Of a stretch of DNA of 64,000 nucleotides, positions 16,168 through 25,333 are shown in pieces. The position numbers and the translations under genes are program-made. Each line of letters opens with the position of its first letter. The first letter of the stretch is position 1. This DNA comes from Ruminococcus sp. (GTDB lineage Bacteria; Bacillota; Clostridia; Oscillospirales; Acutalibacteraceae), in contig JAMPDR010000001.1 of the NCBI GenBank assembly GCA_023665555.1, positions 79,106-143,105 on the forward strand. The letters run 5' to 3'. The notes below the pieces were generated by a model. That model did no database searches and was not told where the DNA came from. It saw nothing but the letters and a program-made list of their open reading frames with translations.

Positions 16168-16548
16168 TTATTGCTGTTTCTTGCCTGTGCGTATAAACTC
16201 AATGAGTTCGTTCACATCAACAAAATAATCATAGTCACCAATGATACCATTACGGTGATAGACAATTCCGTTTTTCTCATTGCGTTCCAAAGCATCAAGC
16301 AATGCGTCAGTTCCGAATTTTTGAGCATACAAACTGAATGTATACGGTTTAATCTTATTAAGTAATCCGTTGCGGCACAAACTATCGCAAGCATAACAGC
16401 CATCGATTCCTTTTTCAAGTGAACAACATCTATTTACGCACCATGCTTTATCCTTGCATAAGTCAGAATTGCAACCAGAACAAGTATCATTTTCGCTACA
16501 CAAGCAACAAGCAAGACCGCATCTTGCGATGCCTAATTCACGTTTCAT
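16168..16548 (-). CDS. Cys-rich DUF3795-type protein
   Basis: Encodes 126 residues with twelve Cys in the first 63 (CGLACCLC, CSGCNSDLC, WCVNRCCSLEKG, CYACDSLC), the pattern of DUF3795 proteins, which probably bind metal. No enzymatic motif is visible. It begins one base inside the tkt C-subunit stop (TAATG), so its translation is coupled to that subunit. The link may mean a metal-related helper for central metabolism, but this is inference. Confidence 0.65.
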   Translation of the reverse strand: MKRELGIARCGLACCLCSENDTCSGCNSDLCKDKAWCVNRCCSLEKGIDGCYACDSLCRNGLLNKIKPYTFSLYAQKFGTDALLDALERNEKNGIVYHRNGIIGDYDYFVDVNELIEFIRTGKKQQ

Positions 16549-17492
16549 TATTTCTTAAGCTTAATAGCCTCTTTAACTTTAGCTTCTATATGTTCAGCAT
16601 CAAGGCCGAAAAGTTTAAGAAGTTCCAAAGCAGGTCCTGAACGTCCGAATGTATCTTCGACTCCAACACGAAGAACAGGTACGGGACAGCTTTCAGCTAC
16701 AACTTCTGCAACTGCACCACCAAGTCCGCCGATTACACTGTGTTCTTCAGCAGTGACAATAACGCCTGTTTCTTTTGCAGCGTTAATGATAATTTCTTTG
16801 TCTATCGGCTTAATTGTGTGGATATTGATAACTCTTGCGTCAATACCGTCAGCCTTAAGATTTTCAGCTGCAATAAGAGCCTCATTAACCATAAGACCGG
16901 TTGCAACAATTGTTACATCTTTACCCTCTTTAAGCTGAACACCTTTACCGAGTTCAAACTTATAATCTGCGGTATTTATGCGCGGTACAGCAAGACGACC
17001 GAAACGCATATAAACAGGACCTTCATGCTCAGCGGCAGCATGAACTGCCTGGAAAGCTTCTATATCATCAGCAGGGTTTATAATTACCATGTTCGGAATT
17101 ACTCTCATGAGTGCGATATCCTCACAGCACTGATGACTTGCACCGTCCTCTCCGACTGAAATACCTGCATGTGTTGCACCGATTTTTACGTTAAGGGCGG
17201 GATATGCAATTGAGTTTCTGACCTGCTCAAAGGCTCTGCCCGCAGCAAACATTGCAAATGAACTTGCAAAAACAGTGTAGCCGGTTGCGGCAAGACCTGC
17301 AGCAATGCCCATCATGTTGCTTTCAGCAATACCTACATCTATAAATTTATCAGGATGTGCTTTTTTGAACATACCTGTCTTTGTTGCCTTATTAAGGTCA
17401 GCATCAAGAACAAGGATATCATCTCTGTTTCCGAGTTCTGCGAGTGCTTTTCCGTAAGCATCTCTTGTTGCACATTTAATTACATCTGCCAT
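16548..17492 (-). CDS. Transketolase, C-terminal subunit
   Basis: Encodes 314 residues, corresponding to the pyrimidine-binding and C-terminal domains of transketolase. Recognisable parts are FIDVGIAESNMMGIAAGLA, THAGISVGEDGASHQC, and the C-terminal TAEEHSVIGGLGGAVAEV. It pairs with the preceding N-subunit gene, two bases away, to form one split enzyme of the pentose phosphate pathway, as commonly seen in Clostridia. Overlaps the DUF3795 gene. Confidence 0.94.
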   Translation of the reverse strand: MADVIKCATRDAYGKALAELGNRDDILVLDADLNKATKTGMFKKAHPDKFIDVGIAESNMMGIAAGLAATGYTVFASSFAMFAAGRAFEQVRNSIAYPALNVKIGATHAGISVGEDGASHQCCEDIALMRVIPNMVIINPADDIEAFQAVHAAAEHEGPVYMRFGRLAVPRINTADYKFELGKGVQLKEGKDVTIVATGLMVNEALIAAENLKADGIDARVINIHTIKPIDKEIIINAAKETGVIVTAEEHSVIGGLGGAVAEVVAESCPVPVLRVGVEDTFGRSGPALELLKLFGLDAEHIEAKVKEAIKLKK

Positions 17493-17494
17493 GT

Positions 17495-18337
17495 TTATGC
17501 CTCCATTTCCGCTAAAGCCTTGTTAAGCTCGTCCATTGCCTGCGCATATTGCTCAGCATTGGGAGCAGAACCATGCCAGTCGCACTGATCTTCCATGAAT
17601 GAAACACCCTTACCTTTGATTGTTTTTGCAACAATGCAGGTCGGTTTACCTTTACATTCCTTAGCCTTATTGAAGGCATCTTCAATTTCATCAAAGCAAT
17701 GTCCGTTAATACATGTTACATTCCAACCAAAAGCCTCAAATTTCTTATCAATCGGCATCGGTGAGTTAACTTCATCAAGCGAGCCGTCAATCTGAAGATT
17801 ATTATAATCAACGATTGCAACAAGATTATCAAGTTCACGGTTACCCGCAAACATTGCAGCTTCCCATACCTGACCCTCTTCAATTTCACCGTCACCCATC
17901 GGTACATATACTCTGTAATCCTTATTTCTGAGTTTTGCGCTCAAAGCCATACCAACAGCAGCAGAAATGCCCTGACCGAGTGAACCTGTGCTCATATCAA
18001 CACCTGGGGTATATCTCATGCTTGGATGTCCCTGAAGAATTGAATCTGGCTTTCTGAGAGTTTTGATCAAATCCCATGAGAAAAAGCCTTTGAGCGCAAG
18101 TGCACCATAAAGTGCAGGAGCCGTGTGTCCTTTTGAAAGAACAAATCTATCTCTGTCGTCCCACTGAGGATTTTTCGGATCAACACGCATCTCTTGAAAA
18201 TAAAGATATGTGATGATGTCTGCAATTGAAAGTGATCCGCCCGGATGTCCTGACTTTGCATTGAAAGTTCCTTCAATGATACCCATACGCACCTTGCAGG
18301 CAGTCTTTTTCAGTTCGAGTTTTGTATTTGTGTCCAT
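17495..18337 (-). CDS. Transketolase, N-terminal subunit
   Basis: Encodes 280 residues carrying the thiamine-diphosphate-binding domain. The motif GDGEIEEGQVWEAAMFAGN...NN (about 147-172) is the GDG(X)nNN cofactor signature; KSGHPGGSLS and GSLGQGISAAVGMA are also typical. It works with the C-subunit encoded immediately downstream. The start is preceded by AAGGAGG. It follows a HAD phosphatase gene by 12 bases. Confidence 0.95.
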   Translation of the reverse strand: MDTNTKLELKKTACKVRMGIIEGTFNAKSGHPGGSLSIADIITYLYFQEMRVDPKNPQWDDRDRFVLSKGHTAPALYGALALKGFFSWDLIKTLRKPDSILQGHPSMRYTPGVDMSTGSLGQGISAAVGMALSAKLRNKDYRVYVPMGDGEIEEGQVWEAAMFAGNRELDNLVAIVDYNNLQIDGSLDEVNSPMPIDKKFEAFGWNVTCINGHCFDEIEDAFNKAKECKGKPTCIVAKTIKGKGVSFMEDQCDWHGSAPNAEQYAQAMDELNKALAEMEA

Positions 18338-18349
18338 GAAGTGCCTCCT

Positions 18350-19189
18350 TTATAAGTTATCATGGTTTGCAATGATATATTCAACTAAATCTGCAACTGC
18401 ACCATGATTACAATGGCAGGTTACTAATTTAGCTATTTTCTTCATTTCATCCGGCGCCTGTCCGCAACATGCAGGCAATCCCACGCTTTTCAGCATTTGG
18501 TAATCGTTAAAATAATCACCGATTGCAGCAGTTTTGGATTTATCTATTCCAAGAATCTCGGCAACCTTGAGAACAGCGACGCCCTTATTTGTTCCCGCGT
18601 TTACAGTTTCAAAGCTGAACGGTGATGACATCATGAGATTATCGGTATCTCCGCTTCTTTCGGCAACATAAGCATGGATCTTTTTAACTATCCACGGCAT
18701 GCCCGTGAAAACAACCTTACACCAGTTTCCCTTAGGAATATCATCAAATGATTTGACATATTTACGCGGCAGTTTACTTGACAAAGCAAGAAACCACGCG
18801 CCGATTTCAGGCTTGCAAAGATATGCAGCATCAGGTGTTATAACCTGCACACTTGCACCTTTAAATTTTTTAGCAGCATCACTGAGAATCTTCGTCAGTT
18901 CTTCATTAACGGCACTAAGCCAAATTATTTTTTCCTCACTGTAATCATAAACACCTGCACCGTTAATAAAAACAGCATAACCTGTGTTCAGATTAAGGTT
19001 CTTGAAATGCTTTCTCATTGATTCAACGGAACGTCCAGAAGAAAGAATGAAATTTCCGCCGTATTCATAAACATACTTCTGAATCGCATCATAATTGCGC
19101 TTTGGAAGTTTTCTTGCTTTATTGTTAAGCGTTCCATCTATGTCAGATGCCACAAGCCAATCTGAAAGCTTCTTTTTTTCATCTATCAC
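18350..19189 (-). CDS. HAD-superfamily phosphatase (Cof type)
   Basis: Encodes 279 residues. Catalytic motif I is VASDIDGTLNN (about 13-23, Asp nucleophile and acid/base), motif II ILSSGRS, and motif IV GDYFNDYQML. A class IIB cap lies between. Substrates of the family include sugar phosphates and pyridoxal phosphate; not predicted here. The 5' end overlaps the rluD stop by about 11 bases, so both belong to the same transcript. Frame matches from the first ATG; the start may be a few codons later. Confidence 0.88.
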   Translation of the reverse strand: MIDEKKKLSDWLVASDIDGTLNNKARKLPKRNYDAIQKYVYEYGGNFILSSGRSVESMRKHFKNLNLNTGYAVFINGAGVYDYSEEKIIWLSAVNEELTKILSDAAKKFKGASVQVITPDAAYLCKPEIGAWFLALSSKLPRKYVKSFDDIPKGNWCKVVFTGMPWIVKKIHAYVAERSGDTDNLMMSSPFSFETVNAGTNKGVAVLKVAEILGIDKSKTAAIGDYFNDYQMLKSVGLPACCGQAPDEMKKIAKLVTCHCNHGAVADLVEYIIANHDNL

Positions 19190-20102
19190 TATTAAGTCCT
19201 CCTAAAAAATCTGTAAAGTAAGGCGGCAGTTCACTTGTTATTTCAATATATTTTCCGGTTCTGGGATGTTTAAATCCGATGAGTCCTGCATGAAGACACT
19301 GACCGCCAAGCTTCGTTATGATCTTCTTCGGTCCATAAACCGGATCACCCGCAACCGGATGTCCAATATATGCCATATGTACTCTTATCTGATGTGTTCT
19401 GCCTGTTTCAAGTTTAACCCTCAAATGGGTAAAATCTTTGAATCTTTCTATAATATGATAATGCGTTACTGCATATTTAGAGTTTTTTTCAGTGACAGTC
19501 ATTCTCTTTCTGTCCACGGGATGTCTTCCTATCGGTGCATCAACCGTTCCCTCTTCCACCTTAAATCCACCGTAGACAACGGTCTGATATTCACGAGCAA
19601 AAGAATGAGCCTTAATTTGCTCAGAAAGATGTATATGAGCGAAATCATTTTTTGCAACAATCAGCAAACCACTTGTATCTTTATCAATTCTGTGCACAAT
19701 TCCCGGTCGGATAACTCCGTTGATTCCCGATAAGCTGTCCCTGCAATGATACAAAAGCGCATTAACTAATGTGCCATCATAATTTCCGGCCGCAGGGTGG
19801 ACGACCATACCTTTGGGCTTATTCACAACAAGCAGATCGCTATCCTCATATCTTATATCAAGCGGTATATTTTCAGCTGTAATTTCAAGTTCACGCTTTT
19901 GCGGAAGTACGACAGAGATTTTATCACCGTTCTTCACCTTATAGTTTTTTGTTGCAACAACAGAACCTACTGACACAGAGCCTGTTTCAATTATCTTCTG
20001 AACCGCCGAACGTGAAAACTTATCATTAAACGCACAAATCACCTTATCAATTCGCTCACCTGCATGCGCTTCGTCAACAGTAAAAATATAAGCATCAATC
20101 AT
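19179..20102 (-). CDS. rluD: RluD-type 23S rRNA pseudouridine synthase
   Basis: Encodes 307 residues. An S4 RNA-binding domain occupies about 12-85, and the catalytic domain contains HRIDKDTSGLLIVAKN with the conserved Asp near residue 141, followed by HQIRVHMAYIGHPVAGDPVYG. It converts uridines in 23S rRNA to pseudouridine. The 5' end overlaps the lspA stop by 8 bases. This lspA-rluD order is typical of Firmicutes. Confidence 0.94.
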   Translation of the reverse strand: MIDAYIFTVDEAHAGERIDKVICAFNDKFSRSAVQKIIETGSVSVGSVVATKNYKVKNGDKISVVLPQKRELEITAENIPLDIRYEDSDLLVVNKPKGMVVHPAAGNYDGTLVNALLYHCRDSLSGINGVIRPGIVHRIDKDTSGLLIVAKNDFAHIHLSEQIKAHSFAREYQTVVYGGFKVEEGTVDAPIGRHPVDRKRMTVTEKNSKYAVTHYHIIERFKDFTHLRVKLETGRTHQIRVHMAYIGHPVAGDPVYGPKKIITKLGGQCLHAGLIGFKHPRTGKYIEITSELPPYFTDFLGGLNSDR

Positions 20103-20580
20103 CTGTTCTTACCTTTTTTCGTTTTGATTCTCTGACCATATCATATATTTCATATCCGATTATCAAAAAAGCCGAAACAGTAACAAGACAATCTGCAAAA
20201 TTGAAAACATAAAAATCAACAAACAAAACTTCGATATAATCAACTACAAAACCGCGAAAAATTCTGTCTATGATATTTCCGAGGCCGCCTGAAACAATCA
20301 TAATAAGACAGGCATATAAAAAGCCAAATTTAATTTTTTTCGAAAAAATCAACGCAAACAGCACAACAAGAACAATGGCGGCTGCGATTATCATAATTGT
20401 TGTTTTACCTTGCATCATACCCATCATCGCGCCGTCATTTTCAACATAACGAAACTGAATAAATCCGGGGATAAGCATCTGCTCCCCAATCGGCTTAAGA
20501 GAAGCTACAACAAAATATTTAATGATTTGGTCAATGCCAACTAAGGCGGCAATAAGCAACACTGTCATAATTTGAATCAT
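20095..20580 (-). CDS. lspA: Lipoprotein signal peptidase (type II)
   Basis: Encodes 161 residues with four membrane segments. The catalytic Asp residues are in GLGNIIDRIFRG and FNFADC. The usual NxGAAF motif is changed to ENDGAMMGMM, a minor variant. It cleaves signal peptides of prolipoproteins. It lies 9 bases after divIVA and overlaps rluD. Confidence 0.93.
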   Translation of the reverse strand: MIQIMTVLLIAALVGIDQIIKYFVVASLKPIGEQMLIPGFIQFRYVENDGAMMGMMQGKTTIMIIAAAIVLVVLFALIFSKKIKFGFLYACLIMIVSGGLGNIIDRIFRGFVVDYIEVLFVDFYVFNFADCLVTVSAFLIIGYEIYDMVRESKRKKVRTDD

Positions 20581-20588
20581 ATAAACAA

Positions 20589-21665
20589 TTATTCCTCATC
20601 AAAATCAGTTAAACTAGAATCATTAAAACCAAATCCGTTACTTTCTCCGTCTGTGCTTTCATCACTCATATCACCGGATGATATATCGATCAGTTTATCA
20701 AAATCATCAAGACTTTTAAAAATCGATGCACTTAATTTTTCCGAAATAACAGAAGGATTTATTTCATCATCAGTGACAGTATCTTCCTGACCTTCGACTT
20801 CTGCAATTATTTCATCGTCCATGTCGGTATCATTTTCAATTGATTCGTTTTTCGTTGATTGACTTTCAAATTCTGATGCAGCATACGGATCAAATTTAAA
20901 AGGTTCGAAATCCTCAATCGGCTGAACAACGGGTTCATTTTCTTCTTCGTATGTATTATCGCTAGATTCAAACGACGGCAAATCATCGGGAACATCTATA
21001 TCATCAACAACAGGTGTGATAATTGAAAGCAGACGTTTTGTTTCCTTTCTAAATTCAGCAACCTCAGCCTTTATCTCAACTAATTTTGCATTCGCTTGAT
21101 TAACAATATCATCACAAGTATTTCTAGCCTTTTGCGCATCACCGTATGCGGCGGCAACAATCTTTGATGCCTGCTCATTAGCATTTGCTATTATAGCTGC
21201 TGCCTTTTCGTTAACCGATGCAATATACGCTTCGGCTTCTTTTGATGCCTTTTTCAAAACAGAATCAAGTTCACTTTCTGCTCTTGAAAGATATGAATCT
21301 GCATTAGCAGTTTTTTCGGCAGCGTATAAATCTGCTTCCTGCTTTTTTTGACCGAGAATCTGCTCGGCTTGTGAATTGGCTTCTGCAAGAATCTGCTCAG
21401 CCTTTTCATTTGCCTGATTAATTGTTTCGTCAGCGAATGACTGAGCTTTAATCATTGTTGTTGCAATTGCATTTTTTCCCTCATTATACTCTTCAACAAG
21501 AGAAGCCAAGGATGAGAATTTACCTTTTACAGCAGAATGTTCTGAAAACAATTCACTGTATGCTGTATAAACTTTCTGCTTGAAAGCTTCAACATCGGCT
21601 GCTTTATATGCACCTCTGCCCGCTGATTGAAAAGTGAAATTTTTTATTTGATTCGGAACTAACAT
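20589..21665 (-). CDS. divIVA: DivIVA cell-division protein
   Basis: Encodes 358 residues. The N-terminal motif with FTFQSAGRGAYKAADVEAFK is a DivIVA lipid-binding domain, followed by long coiled coil with Ala-rich repeats (EKAEQILAEANSQAEQILG, about 80-180) and an acidic, disordered tail with KSLDDFDKLIDISS. The protein marks curved membranes at septa and poles. Preceded by a 119-base gap that may hold a promoter. It is flanked by sepF and lspA, as in the ylm cluster. Confidence 0.85.
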   Translation of the reverse strand: MLVPNQIKNFTFQSAGRGAYKAADVEAFKQKVYTAYSELFSEHSAVKGKFSSLASLVEEYNEGKNAIATTMIKAQSFADETINQANEKAEQILAEANSQAEQILGQKKQEADLYAAEKTANADSYLSRAESELDSVLKKASKEAEAYIASVNEKAAAIIANANEQASKIVAAAYGDAQKARNTCDDIVNQANAKLVEIKAEVAEFRKETKRLLSIITPVVDDIDVPDDLPSFESSDNTYEEENEPVVQPIEDFEPFKFDPYAASEFESQSTKNESIENDTDMDDEIIAEVEGQEDTVTDDEINPSVISEKLSASIFKSLDDFDKLIDISSGDMSDESTDGESNGFGFNDSSLTDFDEE

Positions 21666-21784
21666 AATAACGTCCCCTCCATGTAAAAGGTTTTAATATT
21701 CCTTGTGCTTGTAATACAAATTTATATATTGATATAAGTAATCGACTATGTCGTATGACGGCGCCTTTACCAAGTTAAATTCTA

Positions 21785-22363
21785 TTAAAAGAACGCGCCT
21801 TGGCTTACCTGCTCATAAAAATCACCGGAAAGTTCAATTGATTGCGGTACTATAAGATAAATATTATCTATAATCATTTCAGTTTTTGACTTATATATAT
21901 ATCTTACACCGTCAAGGAAATAAAGAACGCAAAGAGATTCATCTTTTGTAAGCTTGCTCATATCAAGAAGAACAACTGCATCCTGGGCAATCATACAATC
22001 AGCAATATTGCGTGCATCATCAGGTTCTTCAAGATAGAAATAAACTACCCTTGTAACTTTGGACGGTGCTTTTGCGTTACTATTCATTTGATATATATTT
22101 GAATTCTGCTTTTGAGTATACTTGCTTTCAAATGATGATTTTTGCTCCTGGGGTTCATAAGTCTTTCCGAAAGATGAGGAATTAGAAGAATATCCGAAAT
22201 CATAGTTAACCTGTGAACCGTAATCATTGGTGCTCTTATCCTCATAATCATCTTCTACATCGTATTCGTCAATTTCATCTTCGTAAAATTCTTCGTCTTC
22301 ATCAGATACTTCAACAACGTTCAGTATCTTGTCTTTTATTCCGCTGAAAAAATTATTTTTCAT
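21785..22363 (-). CDS. sepF: SepF cell-division protein
   Basis: Encodes 192 residues. The N-terminus is a short amphipathic helix followed by an acidic, disordered linker (EVSDEDEEFYEDEIDEYD) and a C-terminal SepF domain (about 105-190), with VVLLDMSKLTKDESLCVLYFLDG and VPQSIELSG. It anchors FtsZ filaments to the membrane in many Gram-positives. The linker is longer than in many SepF proteins. Follows yggS by 21 bases. Confidence 0.9.
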   Translation of the reverse strand: MKNNFFSGIKDKILNVVEVSDEDEEFYEDEIDEYDVEDDYEDKSTNDYGSQVNYDFGYSSNSSSFGKTYEPQEQKSSFESKYTQKQNSNIYQMNSNAKAPSKVTRVVYFYLEEPDDARNIADCMIAQDAVVLLDMSKLTKDESLCVLYFLDGVRYIYKSKTEMIIDNIYLIVPQSIELSGDFYEQVSQGAFF

Positions 22364-22384
22364 ACGTCAGTCCTCCATTTAAAT

Positions 22385-23110
22385 TTAATATAATCTCGGT
22401 CCGAAAATGGAAGAACCAACTCTAACCATCGTCGCTCCGCATGCGATTGCTTCTCTGTAATCCCCCGACATTCCCATCGAAAGAACAGACATATCTATAT
22501 TATCTATATTTTGACCCTTTATGTCAATAAACAAAGCGTTCATTTTCTCAAAATATTCACATAATTTTTGATTATCATCACAAATAGGCGGTATTGCCAT
22601 AAGTCCTTCAACTTTTATTGACTCAAGAGAAACAATTTCTTCAATCAATGGCATCACATTGTCATATGCAATTCCGCTTTTGCTTTCTTCTTCGCCAACA
22701 TTAACTTCAATCAAACATTTTGTAACAACATTATTTTTAACACTTTGCTTTGATATCTCTCTTGCCAACTTAACGCTGTCAACAGATTGAATCATCGAAA
22801 CTTTGCCGACAATTTGCTTCACCTTATTTGTTTGAAGATGACCTATGAGATGAGCATCACATTTATCAAGCTTAAGATATTCCTCCTTTGATAAAAACTC
22901 CTGCACCTTGTTTTCACCAATCAAGTTGATACCGCAAGCGATTGCATGGTTGATAAACATCGGTTCAACTGTTTTTGTAACCGCCATCAAAGTTATATCT
23001 TCTTTTGTTCTGCCGCTTTTTTTTGCAGCCTGCTCAATTTGGTCATTTATATATCTGAGGTTATGTTCAATGTTTAAGAACCTTTCCTCAACCGATAAAT
23101 TTCTGGTCAT
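22385..23110 (-). CDS. YggS-family pyridoxal-phosphate homeostasis protein
   Basis: Encodes 241 residues. The alanine-racemase-like barrel binds PLP on Lys in MAVTKT (about 42-47). Other signatures are IGENKVQE, HLIGHLQTNK and MGMSGDYREAI. It balances PLP levels and in the ylm cluster is called YlmE. The start lies inside the end of the HlyD-like gene (23 bases overlap) and has AAAGGAAG upstream. Confidence 0.94.
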   Translation of the reverse strand: MTRNLSVEERFLNIEHNLRYINDQIEQAAKKSGRTKEDITLMAVTKTVEPMFINHAIACGINLIGENKVQEFLSKEEYLKLDKCDAHLIGHLQTNKVKQIVGKVSMIQSVDSVKLAREISKQSVKNNVVTKCLIEVNVGEEESKSGIAYDNVMPLIEEIVSLESIKVEGLMAIPPICDDNQKLCEYFEKMNALFIDIKGQNIDNIDMSVLSMGMSGDYREAIACGATMVRVGSSIFGPRLY

Positions 23111-24377
23111 GAAGATTTCTTCCTTTCACAATAACTTGGTCATACTGTTTGAGCGAATTTTTAATTTCTTTTTCTTCACCGTTTTCATCCCTTTCTTTAG
23201 GTGAAACAGCGATTGTATAAGAATCATTACTGTATAAAATGATAATTGGTTTGAAAACAGCCAAATTGCCTGAATGTACATACACACCGACTTGGCCATT
23301 TTCTGACACAATAGCATCGTTGCTGATTTTGAATCCGTTATAACTGTTAATTGTAATATCTGCCTTTTCTTTTCTAAGGCCAAGCAAATCACCATTCATA
23401 AGCGAGCACTTAAAAATCACAGAAGCTACATCGTCATTAAGTTCAATTTTTTTAACCGTCATTTTCACTGACTGTATTCCTTTATCGGGAAAATCTACAT
23501 TTACGGTTCCGTTGGTTTTAAGGTTTGCACAATCATTTGCCGACATATTACAAACAAAATACCAAACATGCTGACCAACTATTTTACCCAATACATTCTC
23601 AGTGGATTTAGGCTCTGTTTGCATGAGTTTATCAATCTGTTTTTCAGTTATTCCGCTTTTCTCAAGTTTGTAATAGTCAAACGCTTCCTCATATCCGTCC
23701 GCCTTGCTCACAAAATATCCGGGAAACGGCGCTTTAACTGAACTTTTTGATGAAGCAAATTCTTCAAGTTCTTCTTTCTGCGCTGTCAGCGATTTAATTT
23801 CTTTTGAAAAATTGATGTCTGAACCTGTGATTATTTGTTTAGATGTCATTTTATAGTTCATTTTTTCAATGAGCTCATCTGCCTGAGAAAGATTGTTGCT
23901 GTCAACTATATTCATATAATTTGCAACCACCGATACAATTTCGGAGTTAAGCGTTGACACATCAAGATAGTTTAGATTCTTATTATTCTGCAAAAGTTTT
24001 AGCTGATCAATCCTATCTTGTAGTTCGCGGCTTTTTTCATAGTTTTCAGCCTGCTCCTTGCTGTCAAAGACATATGCGATTTTATCATTTTTTGCAACAC
24101 TGCCGCCGTCAGAAACAACGGGAGAATATACACCGTTTGATGATTTCGTTAAAATGGCTTTGTTTGTGCCGTCTTTCATTTTCATTTCATCTCTGATAAC
24201 AAAACCATCAATGCTGATAACCTCGTCATAATCAGTTTCAAAGATATATTCAGTTCTTATTGCTCCGGTGCATCTGAAATATAAGCCTTGAACTATATAA
24301 CCTAAAACAATAGCCGACACCACAACCAATATTATTATGAATGTTTTTTTGCTACTTTTATTTTTCTTTTTAGTCAT
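23088..24377 (-). CDS. HlyD-like membrane-anchored protein of the ylm cluster
   Basis: Encodes 429 residues from the ATG at 24377; GAGGG lies about eight bases upstream, whereas earlier in-frame ATGs lack proper spacing. One membrane helix near the N-terminus (FIIILVVVSAIVLGYIVQGLYF). The extracellular part has two short biotinyl-lipoyl-like segments (VYSPVVSDGGSV and APFPGYFV) flanking a coiled-coil hairpin (about 95-190), the arrangement of HlyD-type adaptor proteins. No transporter gene lies nearby. In Clostridia it is usually found in front of yggS-sepF, so a division or wall role is more likely than efflux. Overlaps the miaA stop by 8 bases. Confidence 0.7.
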   Translation of the reverse strand: MTKKKNKSSKKTFIIILVVVSAIVLGYIVQGLYFRCTGAIRTEYIFETDYDEVISIDGFVIRDEMKMKDGTNKAILTKSSNGVYSPVVSDGGSVAKNDKIAYVFDSKEQAENYEKSRELQDRIDQLKLLQNNKNLNYLDVSTLNSEIVSVVANYMNIVDSNNLSQADELIEKMNYKMTSKQIITGSDINFSKEIKSLTAQKEELEEFASSKSSVKAPFPGYFVSKADGYEEAFDYYKLEKSGITEKQIDKLMQTEPKSTENVLGKIVGQHVWYFVCNMSANDCANLKTNGTVNVDFPDKGIQSVKMTVKKIELNDDVASVIFKCSLMNGDLLGLRKEKADITINSYNGFKISNDAIVSENGQVGVYVHSGNLAVFKPIIILYSNDSYTIAVSPKERDENGEEKEIKNSLKQYDQVIVKGRNLHDQKFIG

Positions 24378-25311
24378 AAGCATTACCCTCAAAAGTATGA
24401 ATTATTTCAAGTGCATCATCTAAAAGCGATTTTTTTAAATCGTCAATATAAATCCAATTAATATTTTCGTTTTTTCTGAACCATGTAAGCTGCCTTTTGG
24501 CATAGCGCCGTGTCTGCATTTTTAAATTTTCAACAGCTTCATGCAAACTGATTTCATCGTCAAGATACGGCTTAAGTTCTTTATATCCAATAGCCTGCTT
24601 TGCAGTTGAGGAGTAATCATTGGTGTAAAACTCTTCAGTTTCGCGGATAATTCCGTCATTTATCATTGAAACAACACGTTGGTTTATTCTGTCGTAAAGT
24701 ACCTGCCGATTCCTGGCATTTAAACCAATAATGCAAAAATCGTAGTCACTTTCTTTAAGATTGGAAACAGCACGCTGCTCAGATATTGTCTTACCTGTCG
24801 AATAATAAACCTCTAAAGCACGAACAATTCGCTTTGTGTCATTAAGATGAAGCTGTGACGCAGTTTCAGAATCAATTTGTTCAAGTTCAGTCATTAATTC
24901 TTCAATTCCGTTTTCGCTTACTCTTTGCATAAGTCTTTCTCTGATATCACTTTTTTCATAATCAAGGAAAACAGTATTATTCACAACTGTGTCTATATAC
25001 AAACCTGTTCCGCCCGCAATAATAGGCTGTTTTCCTCGACGCAAAATATCTTTTATTGCATCAAGTGCCATATCTCTGAACCGTGCAACGCTGAAAGTTT
25101 CATCGGGATCACAAATGTCAATTAAATGATGCCTTATACCGTCTTGCTCCTCTGCTGTCGGTTTAGCGGTAGCAATATTCATACCTTTATAAATTTGCAT
25201 TGAATCAGCAGAAATAATTTCTCCGTCTAGCAATTTTGCAATTTTAACAGCAAGACTTGTCTTACCTGAAGCGGTCGGACCCACAATCACAATAACAAGC
25301 GGTTTATTCAT
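24370..25311 (-). CDS. miaA: tRNA dimethylallyltransferase
   Basis: Encodes 313 residues from MNKPLVI at 25311, chosen because AAAGGAGG lies nine bases upstream. P-loop GPTASGKTS (about 10-18) binds the substrate phosphate; ISADSMQIYKGMNI, AGGTGLYID and DEQ-like RHLIDI are typical. It adds dimethylallyl to A37 of tRNAs for UNN codons; the modification is then finished by MiaB, whose gene lies a few kb upstream in the same run. Followed by the HlyD-like gene with an 8-base overlap and preceded by mutL. Confidence 0.95.
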   Translation of the reverse strand: MNKPLVIVIVGPTASGKTSLAVKIAKLLDGEIISADSMQIYKGMNIATAKPTAEEQDGIRHHLIDICDPDETFSVARFRDMALDAIKDILRRGKQPIIAGGTGLYIDTVVNNTVFLDYEKSDIRERLMQRVSENGIEELMTELEQIDSETASQLHLNDTKRIVRALEVYYSTGKTISEQRAVSNLKESDYDFCIIGLNARNRQVLYDRINQRVVSMINDGIIRETEEFYTNDYSSTAKQAIGYKELKPYLDDEISLHEAVENLKMQTRRYAKRQLTWFRKNENINWIYIDDLKKSLLDDALEIIHTFEGNAYD

Positions 25312-25333
25312 TTTGCGGATCCTCCTTTTAATT

